A DNA stretch of 44,603 nucleotides from Azovibrio restrictus (GCA_029255605.1 JANLJF010000066.1:1-44603); one strand, 5' to 3'; counted from the first letter of the stretch, positions 1 through 9,295 are shown. Numbers and translations are program-made. Notes: generated by a model not told the origin, from the sequence alone.

Positions 1-1
1 G

Positions 2-907
2 ATACTGTGGGTGGTAGACCAATTGTTTACCCCGATGGATAGCCTGCAAAAGAACGCACAGTTTGTAACACTGGACTACGGGCTGGAAATAGATGATATC
101 CTGTTTAAATGGGGTGTGCGTGTAAACCTGGATGTAATAGAAGACCAGCAGCAATGCCTGCCCATACCCATCACGGTAGGTATGCAGGGAGACAGGCCAC
201 AAATCCAATTGCGCCCATGGATATATTACCCGGTATTCACACCAAGTGCAGACCATCCTATTGTTAAAAACATTCCGGCTATCATGAGCCGCTTTGCCAA
301 TAGCATGGATACGATAGCAGCACCGGGCATTAAGAAAACAATATTGTTACAATCATCGAAATACAGCCGTGTATCTAACTTTCCGGCACGCATCAGCCTT
401 AGTATGCTGAAGTTCCCGATGGGGCCGGAGATGTTTAATAAACCATACCGTACTGCTGCTGTATTGCTGGAAGGTAAATTCAAATCGACATTTGAAAACA
501 GGCTGGCACCTGCATTTTTGAGCATCCTGCAAGATTCGCTGAAACGCCCGTACAAATCGGCACCGGATACAGCCACGCGGATGATCGTAATATCGGACGG
601 TGAAATGTTTGAAAATGATTTTTCGCGCAGCGAAGGCCCGATGGAAATGGGCTACTGGCGCTACACACAAACCAGGTTCTCTAACAAGGAGTTCCTGCTG
701 AATTGTGTGCAGTACCTGACCGACAACAGTGGCCTGCTGGAAGCACGATCGAAAGAAGTGGTGCTGCGCAAGCTGGATGGGAAGCGCGTAATGAAAGAGA
801 AGACTAAATGGCGCATCGTGAACATAGCAGTGCCGATAGCACTGGTATTGATATTTGCTTCTGCCTATATCTTCTTCCGCAAGCGTAAGTATGAGAAAAT
901 AAATTGA
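2..907 (+). CDS. gldG: GldG, gliding motility ABC-type auxiliary protein (5' end outside window)
   Basis: This is the C-terminal 301 residues of GldG; the frame is open from base 2 and the start lies upstream of the window. GldG is known as the substrate-binding-like, membrane-anchored partner of the GldA/GldF ABC transporter linked to Bacteroidetes gliding. Visible family features are the LDDILFKWGVRVN-like block (here EIDDILFKWGVRVN), the APGIKKTILLQSS segment and the VLLEGKF segment, followed by a Rossmann-like stretch MIVISDGEMF. A single membrane segment lies about 30 residues from the end (IVNIAVPIALVLIFASAYIF) followed by a basic tail. The DUF4340 gene follows after 19 bases, a known gldF-gldG-DUF4340 order, so they are probably cotranscribed. 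Confidence 0.88.
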   Translation: MLWVVDQLFTPMDSLQKNAQFVTLDYGLEIDDILFKWGVRVNLDVIEDQQQCLPIPITVGMQGDRPQIQLRPWIYYPVFTPSADHPIVKNIPAIMSRFANSMDTIAAPGIKKTILLQSSKYSRVSNFPARISLSMLKFPMGPEMFNKPYRTAAVLLEGKFKSTFENRLAPAFLSILQDSLKRPYKSAPDTATRMIVISDGEMFENDFSRSEGPMEMGYWRYTQTRFSNKEFLLNCVQYLTDNSGLLEARSKEVVLRKLDGKRVMKEKTKWRIVNIAVPIALVLIFASAYIFFRKRKYEKIN

Positions 908-926
908 GAATAGAAAAAAGATTGGG

Positions 927-2024
927 ATGCGTAAGACTTTAATTTATGTGGTATTGCTGGCGCTGGTAGGTGCAGCCGTTTACTATTTTGTTTTTGCCGA
1001 GAAAAGCACATTCGGTGCAGGCGAAGCAGACTTTGCCGTAAAAGATAGTGCGGATGTACACAAGATATTTCTTGCCGATAAAAAGGGGCAAACGGTAACG
1101 CTGGAACGTGATGAAAAAGGTGGCTGGACGGTAAATAAAGAATATAAAGCTTTATCTACTCCGGTCATATCCCTGCTTTCAACCTTGATGAGGCAAACGG
1201 CAACTACGCCTGTGCCCGAAGCCGGGCATAACCATGTTATCAAAATGCTGGCAGGTAATAGTGTGAAGGTGGAAATATATAACCGACGTGATAAAAAAAT
1301 GCGCGTGTTTTACGTAGGCGGCGAAGCGCACGATAATGCAGGCACCTATATGCTGATGGAAGGCGCAGATAAGCCTTACATCGTGCAAATACCGGGCTTT
1401 ACAGGCTATATAGCCCCCCGCTATAGCGCCGTGTTGGCCGACTGGCGCGACAGAACTGTTTTCAATATTCCTGCAGAGCAGCTGAAAACAGCAAGCGTAC
1501 AATATGCTGATAGCAATGAAACACTTAACAGCTTCACCTTCAGGCAGGATGATAAGGGCAAAATGACTATTGATGCTGAGCCTGCATTGATAGCCGGTAA
1601 AAAACTGAATGAGCGCAGAACGCAGGTATTCAGTACGTTCTTTGAAAAGATATATTGCGAAGGCTTTATTAATGGTACGATGAAGCTGGATTCTATCATA
1701 GCATCTGTGCCAAAGCGTTGTGTGATAGAAGTGGAATCGAAAGCAGGGGAGAAGCAAAAGGTAGATGTGTACTGGATGCCGGTAAACAGGCGCAGTAAAA
1801 ACCTGCTAACACCTAATCCGGATGTAGATGATGCCTATGATGCAGACCGCTTTTATGCTATAGGGAATAATGCTAAAGACACAATGATCATTCAACGTGG
1901 TACTTTTGAAAAGATATTCAGAAAAGCCTACGAATTTTATGAAGCAGATAAAGCACGCGAACCTTTGAGGATGGAAGTGCCTAAAGGAAGTGGTGACGTA
2001 ATAAAAATGGGATCCGGTAAATAA
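927..2024 (+). CDS. DUF4340 domain membrane-anchored protein
   Basis: A 365-residue protein with an N-terminal signal anchor (residues 4-23, LIYVVLLALVGAAVYYFVF) and a periplasmic remainder rich in short beta strands. The block beginning FAVKDSADVHKIFLADK and the later VTLERDEKGGWTVN match the repeat-like DUF4340 pattern known from proteins encoded beside gldG and other ABC auxiliary genes. The molecular role is unknown; by context it probably works with the GldF/GldG transporter at the inner membrane. It starts 19 bases after gldG and ends inside a perfect terminator hairpin, so it closes the gld operon. Confidence 0.8.
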   Translation: MRKTLIYVVLLALVGAAVYYFVFAEKSTFGAGEADFAVKDSADVHKIFLADKKGQTVTLERDEKGGWTVNKEYKALSTPVISLLSTLMRQTATTPVPEAGHNHVIKMLAGNSVKVEIYNRRDKKMRVFYVGGEAHDNAGTYMLMEGADKPYIVQIPGFTGYIAPRYSAVLADWRDRTVFNIPAEQLKTASVQYADSNETLNSFTFRQDDKGKMTIDAEPALIAGKKLNERRTQVFSTFFEKIYCEGFINGTMKLDSIIASVPKRCVIEVESKAGEKQKVDVYWMPVNRRSKNLLTPNPDVDDAYDADRFYAIGNNAKDTMIIQRGTFEKIFRKAYEFYEADKAREPLRMEVPKGSGDVIKMGSGK

Positions 2025-2037
2025 CCGGATCTTTTTT
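2011..2037 (+). terminator. Rho-independent terminator of the gldG operon
   Basis: A perfect 8-bp stem (GATCCGGT / ACCGGATC) with a 5-base loop is followed by TTTTTT. The stop codon of the DUF4340 gene sits in the loop, so the hairpin is shared between the coding end and the terminator. Confidence 0.85.
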
Positions 2038-2064
2038 ATTAAATTTTGACTGACAAGCAGGAAT

Positions 2065-2496
2065 ATGAGATATGCGGTATCGATTTTAATGACAATAATA
2101 TTTATTTCCTGTAAGAATGGAAATATAACGGCTGCAAAGCAACAATTAGCAGCTGCGGGTTTTGTATTGAAGGATACGCTGAAGGAACTGGAGCTATCTA
2201 TGGGTGTAGGCGATGGTGGAAAAAAGACCACGCACATTATTGCGGTTTCTCAGGAAGATTGCAAGCGTATAGCAGAGAATATCAAAAGCCGCTCTTGTTA
2301 TAATACCAGCTACCTGAATGTAGCAGAGATAATGGAAATCAACACCCTGCACGGTTCAGGTAAAAAGGAAAATGCGTGCCGCGTCAATAACGGTTTTTTC
2401 TATGAGCGTAAAACGCCTGATGGCTATAGGTATAAGATATACATTGATACCATAGAGCAGAAGTTATACTACACCCGTATAAGTTATATTTTATAG
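2065..2496 (+). CDS. Small predicted lipoprotein, function unknown
   Basis: A 143-residue protein with a short hydrophobic N-terminus ending in the lipobox-like IFISC (Cys at residue 16), so it is probably exported and lipidated. The mature part has no domain I recognise. It contains three further cysteines (CKRIAENI, SRSCYN, ENACRV) and ends in a strand-rich segment (YRYKIYIDTIEQKLYYTRISYIL region). It lies between the gld terminator and murF-alr, 11 bases upstream of the latter, so it may be cotranscribed with it. The function cannot be told from sequence. Confidence 0.7.
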   Translation: MRYAVSILMTIIFISCKNGNITAAKQQLAAAGFVLKDTLKELELSMGVGDGGKKTTHIIAVSQEDCKRIAENIKSRSCYNTSYLNVAEIMEINTLHGSGKKENACRVNNGFFYERKTPDGYRYKIYIDTIEQKLYYTRISYIL

Positions 2497-2507
2497 TTGA
2501 GTAAAGA

Positions 2508-5021
2508 ATGGATATGAAAAGGCCGGATAAAGAGCAATTAAGGAAATGGTGCAACGGTGTCTTACTGTCGGCAGGTAATGATGCATTGATAGAAGAGCTG
2601 GCTATAGATACCCGCAAGGTAGCACAGCCTGAAAATACACTGTTCATAGCGCTGCATACCCAGCGACGCGATGGCCATAGCTTTATAAACGATGGCTATG
2701 AAAAAGGTATAAGAAACTTCCTGGTGTCGCAGGATGTGGATGTTGCAAAATACCCTGCAGCGAATTTTATAAAAGTCAATGATACACAAACGGCATTGCA
2801 GCAGATAGCTGCGGGTTACCGCAAGCCGTTTAATATACCGGTGATAGGTATAACCGGCAGCAATGGTAAGACGATAGTGAAAGAATGGCTGTATCAGCTA
2901 TTGAGTGAAGATTATAATGCTGTAAGAAACCCCAAAAGCTACAACTCACAAATAGGTGTGCCGCTTTCTGTATGGCTGATGGAAGAAGGGCAGGAGCTGG
3001 GTATATTTGAAGCCGGCATATCGCAGCCCGATGAGATGGGCAAGCTGGAACGCATCATTCATCCTACTATAGGTGTATTTACCAATATTGGCGAAGCACA
3101 TAGCGAAGGATTTTTGAATGTGCGGCAGAAGGTGAATGAAAAGCTGATGCTGTTTCGCCATGCGAAACAATTGGTGTATTGTAAAGATTACCCCGAACTG
3201 AATGAGGGCATAGCCCACTACACATCGCAGGTGCGGGGGCACGGTGATGAAGCGCTGCAATTGTTTACCTGGTCGCAAAGGCACGAGGCCGATCTGCAGA
3301 TAACAGATACAGAAGTAAAAGCCGGCAAAACACATATCCGCGCCCTATATAAAGGCAAGGAAGAAACAATAGCGATACCGTTTACCGATCCCGCATCGGT
3401 AGAGAATGCCGTGCACTGCTGGTGTGTAATGCTGCTGTTGAATGTGGCGCAGGATGCAATAGCAGAACGCATGTTGCAATTGCAGCCTGTGTCGATGCGC
3501 CTGGAGCTGAGGCATGGCATTAACGATTGTACCATCATCAACGACTCGTACAATTCAGACCTGACATCACTGCTGATTGCTATTGATTATTTAGAACAGC
3601 AGAAGCAACACCAGCATCATACCGTTATACTATCGGACATGCTGCAGATAGCCAGGCCCGATAGGGAACTGTATGAAGAAGTAGCAGAGCTGATAAGCCG
3701 GAAAAACATACAACGCTTTATAGGCATTGGTCCGGCCTTATATAAGCATAAGGATGCTTTCAAAAAACATAAGAAGCTGCGTAGCATCTTCTTCAAATCG
3801 ACAGAAGCATTCCTTAAAAAGTTTCACCTCATCAATTTTGATAACGAAGCCATATTGCTGAAAGGCGCGCGCGCGTTTACTTTCGAGAAGATAGATATAC
3901 TGCTGGAACAACAAGTGCATCAAACCGTCTTATCCATCAACCTGTCATCGCTCACGCACAATCTTAATGTGTTCCGCAGCAGGCTGAAACCGGGTGTGAA
4001 GGTGATGGCCATGGTGAAGGCATTTTCATATGGTAGCGGTAGCTACGAGATAGCACACCTGCTGCAATATTCCGGTGTCGACTATCTATCGGTTGCCTAT
4101 ACGGATGAGGGTATCGCACTGCGCCGTGCGGGCATCACAATGCCAATCATGGTGATGAGCCCCGATGCCACATCGTTCGACAGGATGATAGCCTGGAAGC
4201 TGGAGCCGGAGATATTCAATATCCGTTCTTTGGAACTGTTTACAAACATAGCGCAGACACTGCAAGTAAAGAACTACCCGGTGCATATAAAGCTGGATAC
4301 CGGTATGCACCGCCTGGGTTTTATGCCGCATGAACTGGATGCGTTGATGGAGCATTTTGACAATAATCCACACGTAAGCGTGGCTACTATATTCAGCCAC
4401 CTGGCTGCAAGTGAAGACCCTACACTGGACGGTTTTACAGAGCACCAGCACCAGCAGTTTGAACAAATGAGCCATGCTTTGCTAACAAGGCTTAATAATA
4501 AACCACTACGCCACATCTGCAATTCGGCAGCTATAGCACGCCACCCGGAACTGCATTATGATATGGTGCGGTTAGGATTAGGTCTATATGGTATAGATGG
4601 CAGCAAAAGCCTGCAAAAGGAACTGAAGCAGATAAGTACACTGAAAACCGTAATAGCGCAGGTAAAGACTATACCTGCAGGCGAAACGGTAGGCTATGGA
4701 CGCAAGGGGCATATAGACAGGGAAACGCGTATAGCTACCATATGCATAGGCTATGCCGACGGTTACCCGCGTGCACTGGGCAATGGTGTAGCCCATGTGC
4801 TGATATATGGCAAACCCGCTAAGCTGGTGGGCATTGTATGCATGGATATGTGCATGGTAGATGTAACCGATATACCGGAAGCAAAAGAAGGGGATGATGT
4901 AATTGTCTTCAGCCCGGAACTGCCTTTGATAAAACTTTCAGAATGGGCGGGAACGATACCTTATGAAATGATGACGGGCATTTCGCAACGTGTGAAGCGT
5001 GTGTATGAGAATGAAGTGTAG
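2508..5021 (+). CDS. murF-alr: Bifunctional MurF ligase / alanine racemase
   Basis: An 837-residue fusion that supplies two steps of peptidoglycan precursor synthesis in the cytoplasm. The N-terminal half is UDP-MurNAc-tripeptide:D-Ala-D-Ala ligase: the ATP P-loop GITGSNGKT is at residues 114-122, with the central-domain segments EAGISQPDEM and NDSYNSD. From about residue 470 it is a PLP-dependent alanine racemase: VMAMVKAFSYGSG holds the Schiff-base lysine, with KLDTGMHRLGF and, near the end, CMDMCMVDVTD. The racemase half makes the D-Ala whose dipeptide the MurF half attaches. This fusion is established in Bacteroidetes and its length is normal. The start ATG is 11 bases after the lipoprotein gene. 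The gene ends with TAG. Confidence 0.95.
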   Translation: MDMKRPDKEQLRKWCNGVLLSAGNDALIEELAIDTRKVAQPENTLFIALHTQRRDGHSFINDGYEKGIRNFLVSQDVDVAKYPAANFIKVNDTQTALQQIAAGYRKPFNIPVIGITGSNGKTIVKEWLYQLLSEDYNAVRNPKSYNSQIGVPLSVWLMEEGQELGIFEAGISQPDEMGKLERIIHPTIGVFTNIGEAHSEGFLNVRQKVNEKLMLFRHAKQLVYCKDYPELNEGIAHYTSQVRGHGDEALQLFTWSQRHEADLQITDTEVKAGKTHIRALYKGKEETIAIPFTDPASVENAVHCWCVMLLLNVAQDAIAERMLQLQPVSMRLELRHGINDCTIINDSYNSDLTSLLIAIDYLEQQKQHQHHTVILSDMLQIARPDRELYEEVAELISRKNIQRFIGIGPALYKHKDAFKKHKKLRSIFFKSTEAFLKKFHLINFDNEAILLKGARAFTFEKIDILLEQQVHQTVLSINLSSLTHNLNVFRSRLKPGVKVMAMVKAFSYGSGSYEIAHLLQYSGVDYLSVAYTDEGIALRRAGITMPIMVMSPDATSFDRMIAWKLEPEIFNIRSLELFTNIAQTLQVKNYPVHIKLDTGMHRLGFMPHELDALMEHFDNNPHVSVATIFSHLAASEDPTLDGFTEHQHQQFEQMSHALLTRLNNKPLRHICNSAAIARHPELHYDMVRLGLGLYGIDGSKSLQKELKQISTLKTVIAQVKTIPAGETVGYGRKGHIDRETRIATICIGYADGYPRALGNGVAHVLIYGKPAKLVGIVCMDMCMVDVTDIPEAKEGDDVIVFSPELPLIKLSEWAGTIPYEMMTGISQRVKRVYENEV

Positions 5022-5137
5022 CCCCTCCCTGCCTGCCTCCCCCAAGGGGAGGTGACTATTGTTATTATATAAAAGAATAGAGCGATACACCAGTATCGCT
5101 CTATTCTTTTATTGCAAGCCCCTTTAGGGGTTGGGGT
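5022..5137. repeat. GC-rich palindromic intergenic element flanking a terminator
   Basis: The spacer between the convergent murF-alr and E2 genes is a composite palindromic block. On the left is CCTCCCC-CAA-GGGGAGG (5036-5052), preceded by a CCTGCCTGCC run. In the centre is a long stem-loop (5069-5112). On the right is CCCCT-TT-AGGGG (5119-5130) followed by TTGGGG. The C-rich left end and the G-rich right end are roughly complementary, so the whole block could fold on itself. It resembles the REP-like intergenic elements I recall from Bacteroidetes genomes, but no second copy is in this window. Confidence 0.55.
5069..5112. terminator. Very strong bidirectional terminator
   Basis: A perfect 20-bp stem (5069-5088 paired with 5093-5112) closes on an ACCA loop. 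The outer part is AAAAGAATAG on the left and CTATTCTTTT on the right, which gives a U-tract on either strand. It serves both murF-alr (+) and the E2 gene (-), which converge here. Confidence 0.9.
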
Positions 5138-5138
5138 A

Positions 5139-6494
5139 TTATGCTTCTCTTGCAGGGTCGAATGCTTCCAGTTCATTAGCTATGGCCGTCAGGAAGCTGG
5201 CACCCAGTGAACCATCTACTATACGGTGGTCGTAGCTCAGCGACAGGTACATCATATGGCGGATAGCTATCACGTCGCCTTGTTCTGTTTCCAGTACCAT
5301 CGGGCGTTTTTTGATGCTGCCCACAGCCAGTATCGCTACCTGCGGCTGGTTGATGATAGGTGTACCCATCAGGCTGCCGAAGGTACCCACGTTGGTCATA
5401 GTGAAAGTACCACCTTGTGTATCGTCTGCTTTCAGTTTGCCACTACGTGCTGCATTGGCAAGGCCATTCACATCTTTAGTAAGGCCCAGCAGGTTTTTAG
5501 TGTCAGCGTTTCTGATAACAGGTACTATCAGGTTGCCGCTAGGCAGGGCGGTAGCCATACCTATATTGATGTCTTTCTTCACGATGATCTTATCGCCATC
5601 TACGCTGCTGTTTATCATTGGGTATTTGCGGATGCAATTCACGATAGCCTCGATGAATATCGGCGTGAAGGTGATCTTCTCGCCATATTTCTTTTCGAAA
5701 GAACCTTTTGCTTTATTCCTCCAGTTTACGATGTTGGTCACATCGCACTCTGTAAAGCTGGTAACGTGCGGAGAAGTAGCCTTGCTGCGCACCATGTGGT
5801 CAGCTATCAGCTTGCGCATGCGGTCCATCTCTATTATTTCCACATTGCCACCGTAGTTGCCTGTTGATGCTGGTGTAGCGCTAACTACAGGTTGCGCGGC
5901 AGGTGTTGCCTGTTGTGGAGCAGGTTGCGCGGCAGGTGCAGCAGGAGCCGCCTGTGGTTGTGCTACAGCACCATTGCCACGGTTGGCTACATATTGCAGA
6001 ATATCTTTTTTGGTTACGCGGCCTTCGTTGCCGGTACCCGGTATGTTTTCCAGCTCGGCCATACCGATGCCTTCTTTGGCAGCGATATTCAGTACCAGCG
6101 GAGAGTAGAAACGATTGCCATCACCTGCCGACATAGCAGGTGCAGCAGCCTGTGGTTGCGGTGCGCTTACCGGTGCAGCAACGGGTGTCGGCTGCGGTGC
6201 CGCTTGCTGCACAGGGGCAGCCGGTTGCGGGGCTGGTGCAGCAGCACCTGCACCTACGGTATCTATACGGGCTATAACGGTACCCACAGGTACTACGTCA
6301 TTTTCCTTAAACAGTATCTCTGTAATGGTACCTTCGGCAGTAGAGGGTACTTCGCTATCTACCTCATCCGTAGCTATTTCCAGTACCGTTTCATCCATCT
6401 TTACTTTGTCACCAGCGTTCTTGTGCCATTTCAAAACGGTCGCCTCCATGATACTCTCACCCATCTTGGGCATTACCAGATCAACAATTGCCAT
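5139..6494 (-). CDS. Dihydrolipoamide acyltransferase (E2), 2-oxoacid dehydrogenase complex; lipoyl Lys replaced by Glu
   Basis: A 451-residue E2 subunit, which would transfer acyl groups from a lipoyl arm to CoA in a 2-oxoacid dehydrogenase complex. Domains in order are a lipoyl domain (about 1-78), an Ala/Pro/Gln linker, a peripheral-subunit-binding domain (about 130-170, NRFYSPLVLNIAAKEGIG), a second Ala/Pro/Gln linker, and the catalytic domain (about 215-451) with its intact HxxxD motif (His423, Asp427 in DHRIVDG). The lipoyl hairpin reads IATDEVDSEVPS, where the family has TDKVDSEVPS. The lysine that carries lipoate is therefore Glu44 (GAG at 6363-6365). Without it this copy should not be lipoylated at that site. 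The acyl specificity (pyruvate, branched-chain or other) cannot be told from this window, since no E1 or E3 gene is adjacent. Confidence 0.88.
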   Translation of the reverse strand: MAIVDLVMPKMGESIMEATVLKWHKNAGDKVKMDETVLEIATDEVDSEVPSTAEGTITEILFKENDVVPVGTVIARIDTVGAGAAAPAPQPAAPVQQAAPQPTPVAAPVSAPQPQAAAPAMSAGDGNRFYSPLVLNIAAKEGIGMAELENIPGTGNEGRVTKKDILQYVANRGNGAVAQPQAAPAAPAAQPAPQQATPAAQPVVSATPASTGNYGGNVEIIEMDRMRKLIADHMVRSKATSPHVTSFTECDVTNIVNWRNKAKGSFEKKYGEKITFTPIFIEAIVNCIRKYPMINSSVDGDKIIVKKDINIGMATALPSGNLIVPVIRNADTKNLLGLTKDVNGLANAARSGKLKADDTQGGTFTMTNVGTFGSLMGTPIINQPQVAILAVGSIKKRPMVLETEQGDVIAIRHMMYLSLSYDHRIVDGSLGASFLTAIANELEAFDPAREA

Positions 6495-6533
6495 AAATAG
6501 CTAATAATTATAATGTGTTAGGAATAATCGGTA

Positions 6534-6541
6534 CAAAAATA
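6534..6541 (-). promoter_or_regulatory. Putative -7 promoter element of the E2 gene
   Basis: TATTTTTG on the minus strand matches the Bacteroidetes -7 element TAnnTTTG. It lies about 40 bases upstream of the ATG at 6494, which leaves a leader of roughly 30 bases. Confidence 0.55.
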
Positions 6542-6592
6542 ATCAAATGAAGCTCAAAAGTAGAAAAAGCTTTTGCGGGCGTTCATATTATA

Positions 6593-9295
6593 TTATAGTG
6601 CATCCCTGTAATCGCGCCTGCGTATCAGTTTCAGGTCGTTCAGCACCTGGGCTTTCACCTGTAGGGTGAAGTAGAAACTTTTTCTCTGGCCAAAAGGTAT
6701 GGTGCTAAATCTCATTTCCATGCAGTGCATATCCCGGTAGATATCAAAAGAGGAGGTTTGCAGTTGCTTAGATATCAGGTCGTAATAAGTAGTGAAACCA
6801 AACTTCCACCTGGGGGTAATATTCACATCACCCGAAAGGTTGATACTGTGTTGGGATACATATAGAGAATCCTTTTTCTGTGTTTTTGAATATTGGTTGG
6901 TCAGGTTCAGCGAATAGCTAAATGTGAGGTTGTAGGGAACAGCGAAATCTACGTAATCATTGTACCTGCCATACTGCATCATACGGCTAAATTCATCTTC
7001 CTGTCCCGGCGGTGGTGTTTTCTTGTCTTTAGGTTTGCCATTGATGCTGCCTCCAAGGCTCACGTTAGCTGTTTGCAGCCGGGCAATACCGCGGTTTGAT
7101 TCCAGCATGGTCTGTTTCAGGCGGCGACCACTTTCATAATCGAATGCGTAGGGGTCGAACACAGCACCAGCAGATATATTGATGATATTGAACAGCAGCG
7201 TACCAAAGCGCACATTGATATTCGACCAGTTGAACGAATCGGCTGCAATATCATAGGCACTGCTGAGGGTGAAATTGTCAATCAGGCGTATGTTCTTAAA
7301 CCCGGTAGTATCCTTATCTGAGCGCACTTTTACCTGCAGGTTATTATCCAGCGAGAAAGGTATGGCGCTACGGAAATCGCCAAACTGGCCCATGCCCGGC
7401 ACACCCGGTATGGATCCTTCGTAAGTAGAGCGATACGTAGGCGCTTCATTCGGTCGCAGGCGTGTTTGATACCCATAGTAAAAAGGTGCTGCGGCATAGT
7501 TAGGAATATAGCCAAAGCCTACGGATGGGGTAAGCACGTGGCGTATACCGGCAATCTTTCCTTTCTTAAACATTTTCACACCATAGATGCGGGTATTGAA
7601 ATCAATAGACGCACTAAAATCGCGCGATGTATAAAAGCCATTGTAGTCTATCGTATCTATCCTGTCGTAATTGGCATTATAATATTGATAGCGCTGGCGT
7701 GTAAGCCAGTATTCCTTATAAGCCACCCTGGGGGTCATATTAATGAACCGGAAGATATTGTAAGATGCGCTGATAGGTATATCATGCACGATACCGTTGT
7801 TGTATTCGAAATCGGGGATGTTGCTGAAGCTGAAATTGCTATCGTAAAAAGAGGTCTGGTTGATAGCTTTGAGGGTATATTGGGTAGTTATTTTATCGTA
7901 CCAATGTGTACCCACACTATTCTTGCCCTGGAATGGGTTGAAGGTATTTACAAAAAAGTTGATTTCCGGCAGTGTTACATCTACACGCCTGGTATTTGTA
8001 TTCTGGCTGTGTCGGGCAGCTACTGACAGCGAGTAGGGCTTATTGGCCCAAGTTTTAGAATAGGTAATGTTCGACTGGTACTGGTTCTGCAATATCTGGC
8101 TGGCCGTAAAAGTATTGTTGGCATTGTAGGTAGAAGTACCGAAATCTACTGAAGCCGAGAAATTCGTACCCGGACGTGATTTAGGGTCGGAGCGGTGTGT
8201 CCACTGCACATTAAAGTCTTTGGTAATGGCCGCATTCGATTCAAATTCCTCCCCGGTTTTATTGTAAGCGTATTTAAAGGCAAGGCTACCGTTGTAGCGG
8301 TACCTGTTATTATAATTACTCAGGAAGTTGGTGGCCCAGCTACCCTTTGAATACAGGTTGGTTTCTACCAGCAGGTCGGTCTTCTGGCTGAGGCTGAAGT
8401 AATAACCACCTCCTAAAAGCCCCAGGCCACGGTTCTGCTCTATAGTATAAGTAGGCAACTTGAACCCCGAACGTTGGCCTTGTGTGATGGGGAACAAACC
8501 GAATGGCAAGAACAGGGGAGTAGGTACATTTTCGATAACGATATTAGCCGGTCCTGTAGCAGCTACACGCCCCGGTATTACCTTTATCTTTTTGGCACGT
8601 ATACCATAGTGCGGTGTTTCCAGCGCGCAGGTGGTATATACATTATTAAGACCATATATGGTTTGGTCGGGGTTGCGCTTTACCTGTTCACTGTACACAT
8701 AGCCTTCGCCATATTGCGAGCGGGCATTGCGCACAATAGCGCGTTTGCTCTTAAAATTATACTGCAAGGAATCGTAGGTAAACTTTTCCTGCCCCTGCGA
8801 GAAGGTAGGCTTGCCTTTAGACTGGATAGCCGTGTCTTCAGACAGGGCGGCAGTTACGATATTAGAAGATTGTTTGTAAGTAACCTTGTATGCATCCAGT
8901 TGCATATTCTCATAATTCACTTTGGCATTCCCATACAGCTCAAAGTTATTTTCTGTCATATCCAGCACCGCCGAATCGGATGCATTAGCGGTCACTTCCG
9001 AAGGAAGCGCATCGGGTGATATGCGAATGCCCAACCTGTCTTCCAGGCTTTGGTTCGATACAGAATCTACGGTGAGGGTATCTCCGCTCAGGCTATCAAG
9101 GGCCAGGCTATCGGCAATAACCAGGCTATCTTTTATTAATGTATCAGCAGATATGGTTAAAGATGTAGATGTGTCACCTGTTTTGCGCTGAGCAAAGGCT
9201 GTGTTTGTTAAAACAAATGTAAAAATGAGCCCCATGCAAATTGCAAGGCAGCGGCTGCATGAAATTTTTAAAATAATTTTACCGCACGGGCTCAT
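6593..9295 (-). CDS. lptD: LptD/OstA-type outer membrane LPS assembly protein
   Basis: About 900 residues. LptD is the outer-membrane beta-barrel that inserts lipopolysaccharide into the outer leaflet with LptE. I see a signal peptide (basic residues, then LAICMGLIFTFVLTNTAFAQ, cleavage after AQ), a Ser/Asp/Thr-rich linker, an OstA-like beta-jellyroll (DMTENNFELYGNAKVNYENM onward, through FKSKRAIVRNARSQ) and a long barrel domain of alternating Tyr/Asn/Phe strands to the C-terminus. I chose the ATG at 9295 over the one at 9307 because the promoter element at 9305-9312 lies over the latter. An internal ATG at 9235 is less likely because it would drop the basic n-region. The gene is divergent from the amidase, an arrangement I recall from other Bacteroidetes. 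Confidence 0.85.
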   Translation of the reverse strand: MSPCGKIILKISCSRCLAICMGLIFTFVLTNTAFAQRKTGDTSTSLTISADTLIKDSLVIADSLALDSLSGDTLTVDSVSNQSLEDRLGIRISPDALPSEVTANASDSAVLDMTENNFELYGNAKVNYENMQLDAYKVTYKQSSNIVTAALSEDTAIQSKGKPTFSQGQEKFTYDSLQYNFKSKRAIVRNARSQYGEGYVYSEQVKRNPDQTIYGLNNVYTTCALETPHYGIRAKKIKVIPGRVAATGPANIVIENVPTPLFLPFGLFPITQGQRSGFKLPTYTIEQNRGLGLLGGGYYFSLSQKTDLLVETNLYSKGSWATNFLSNYNNRYRYNGSLAFKYAYNKTGEEFESNAAITKDFNVQWTHRSDPKSRPGTNFSASVDFGTSTYNANNTFTASQILQNQYQSNITYSKTWANKPYSLSVAARHSQNTNTRRVDVTLPEINFFVNTFNPFQGKNSVGTHWYDKITTQYTLKAINQTSFYDSNFSFSNIPDFEYNNGIVHDIPISASYNIFRFINMTPRVAYKEYWLTRQRYQYYNANYDRIDTIDYNGFYTSRDFSASIDFNTRIYGVKMFKKGKIAGIRHVLTPSVGFGYIPNYAAAPFYYGYQTRLRPNEAPTYRSTYEGSIPGVPGMGQFGDFRSAIPFSLDNNLQVKVRSDKDTTGFKNIRLIDNFTLSSAYDIAADSFNWSNINVRFGTLLFNIINISAGAVFDPYAFDYESGRRLKQTMLESNRGIARLQTANVSLGGSINGKPKDKKTPPPGQEDEFSRMMQYGRYNDYVDFAVPYNLTFSYSLNLTNQYSKTQKKDSLYVSQHSINLSGDVNITPRWKFGFTTYYDLISKQLQTSSFDIYRDMHCMEMRFSTIPFGQRKSFYFTLQVKAQVLNDLKLIRRRDYRDAL

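Noticed and set aside
5860-6260. Repeat-like GCAGGTGC/TGCGG tracts
   Set aside because: They encode the two flexible Ala/Pro/Gln linkers of E2, an expected low-complexity region rather than a DNA repeat element.
5892-6500. Long open frames on the + strand over the E2 gene, including a 202-residue one
   Set aside because: They are shadows of the Ala/Pro/Gln-rich linkers of E2 read backwards; they have no promoter, no domain and a strongly biased composition.
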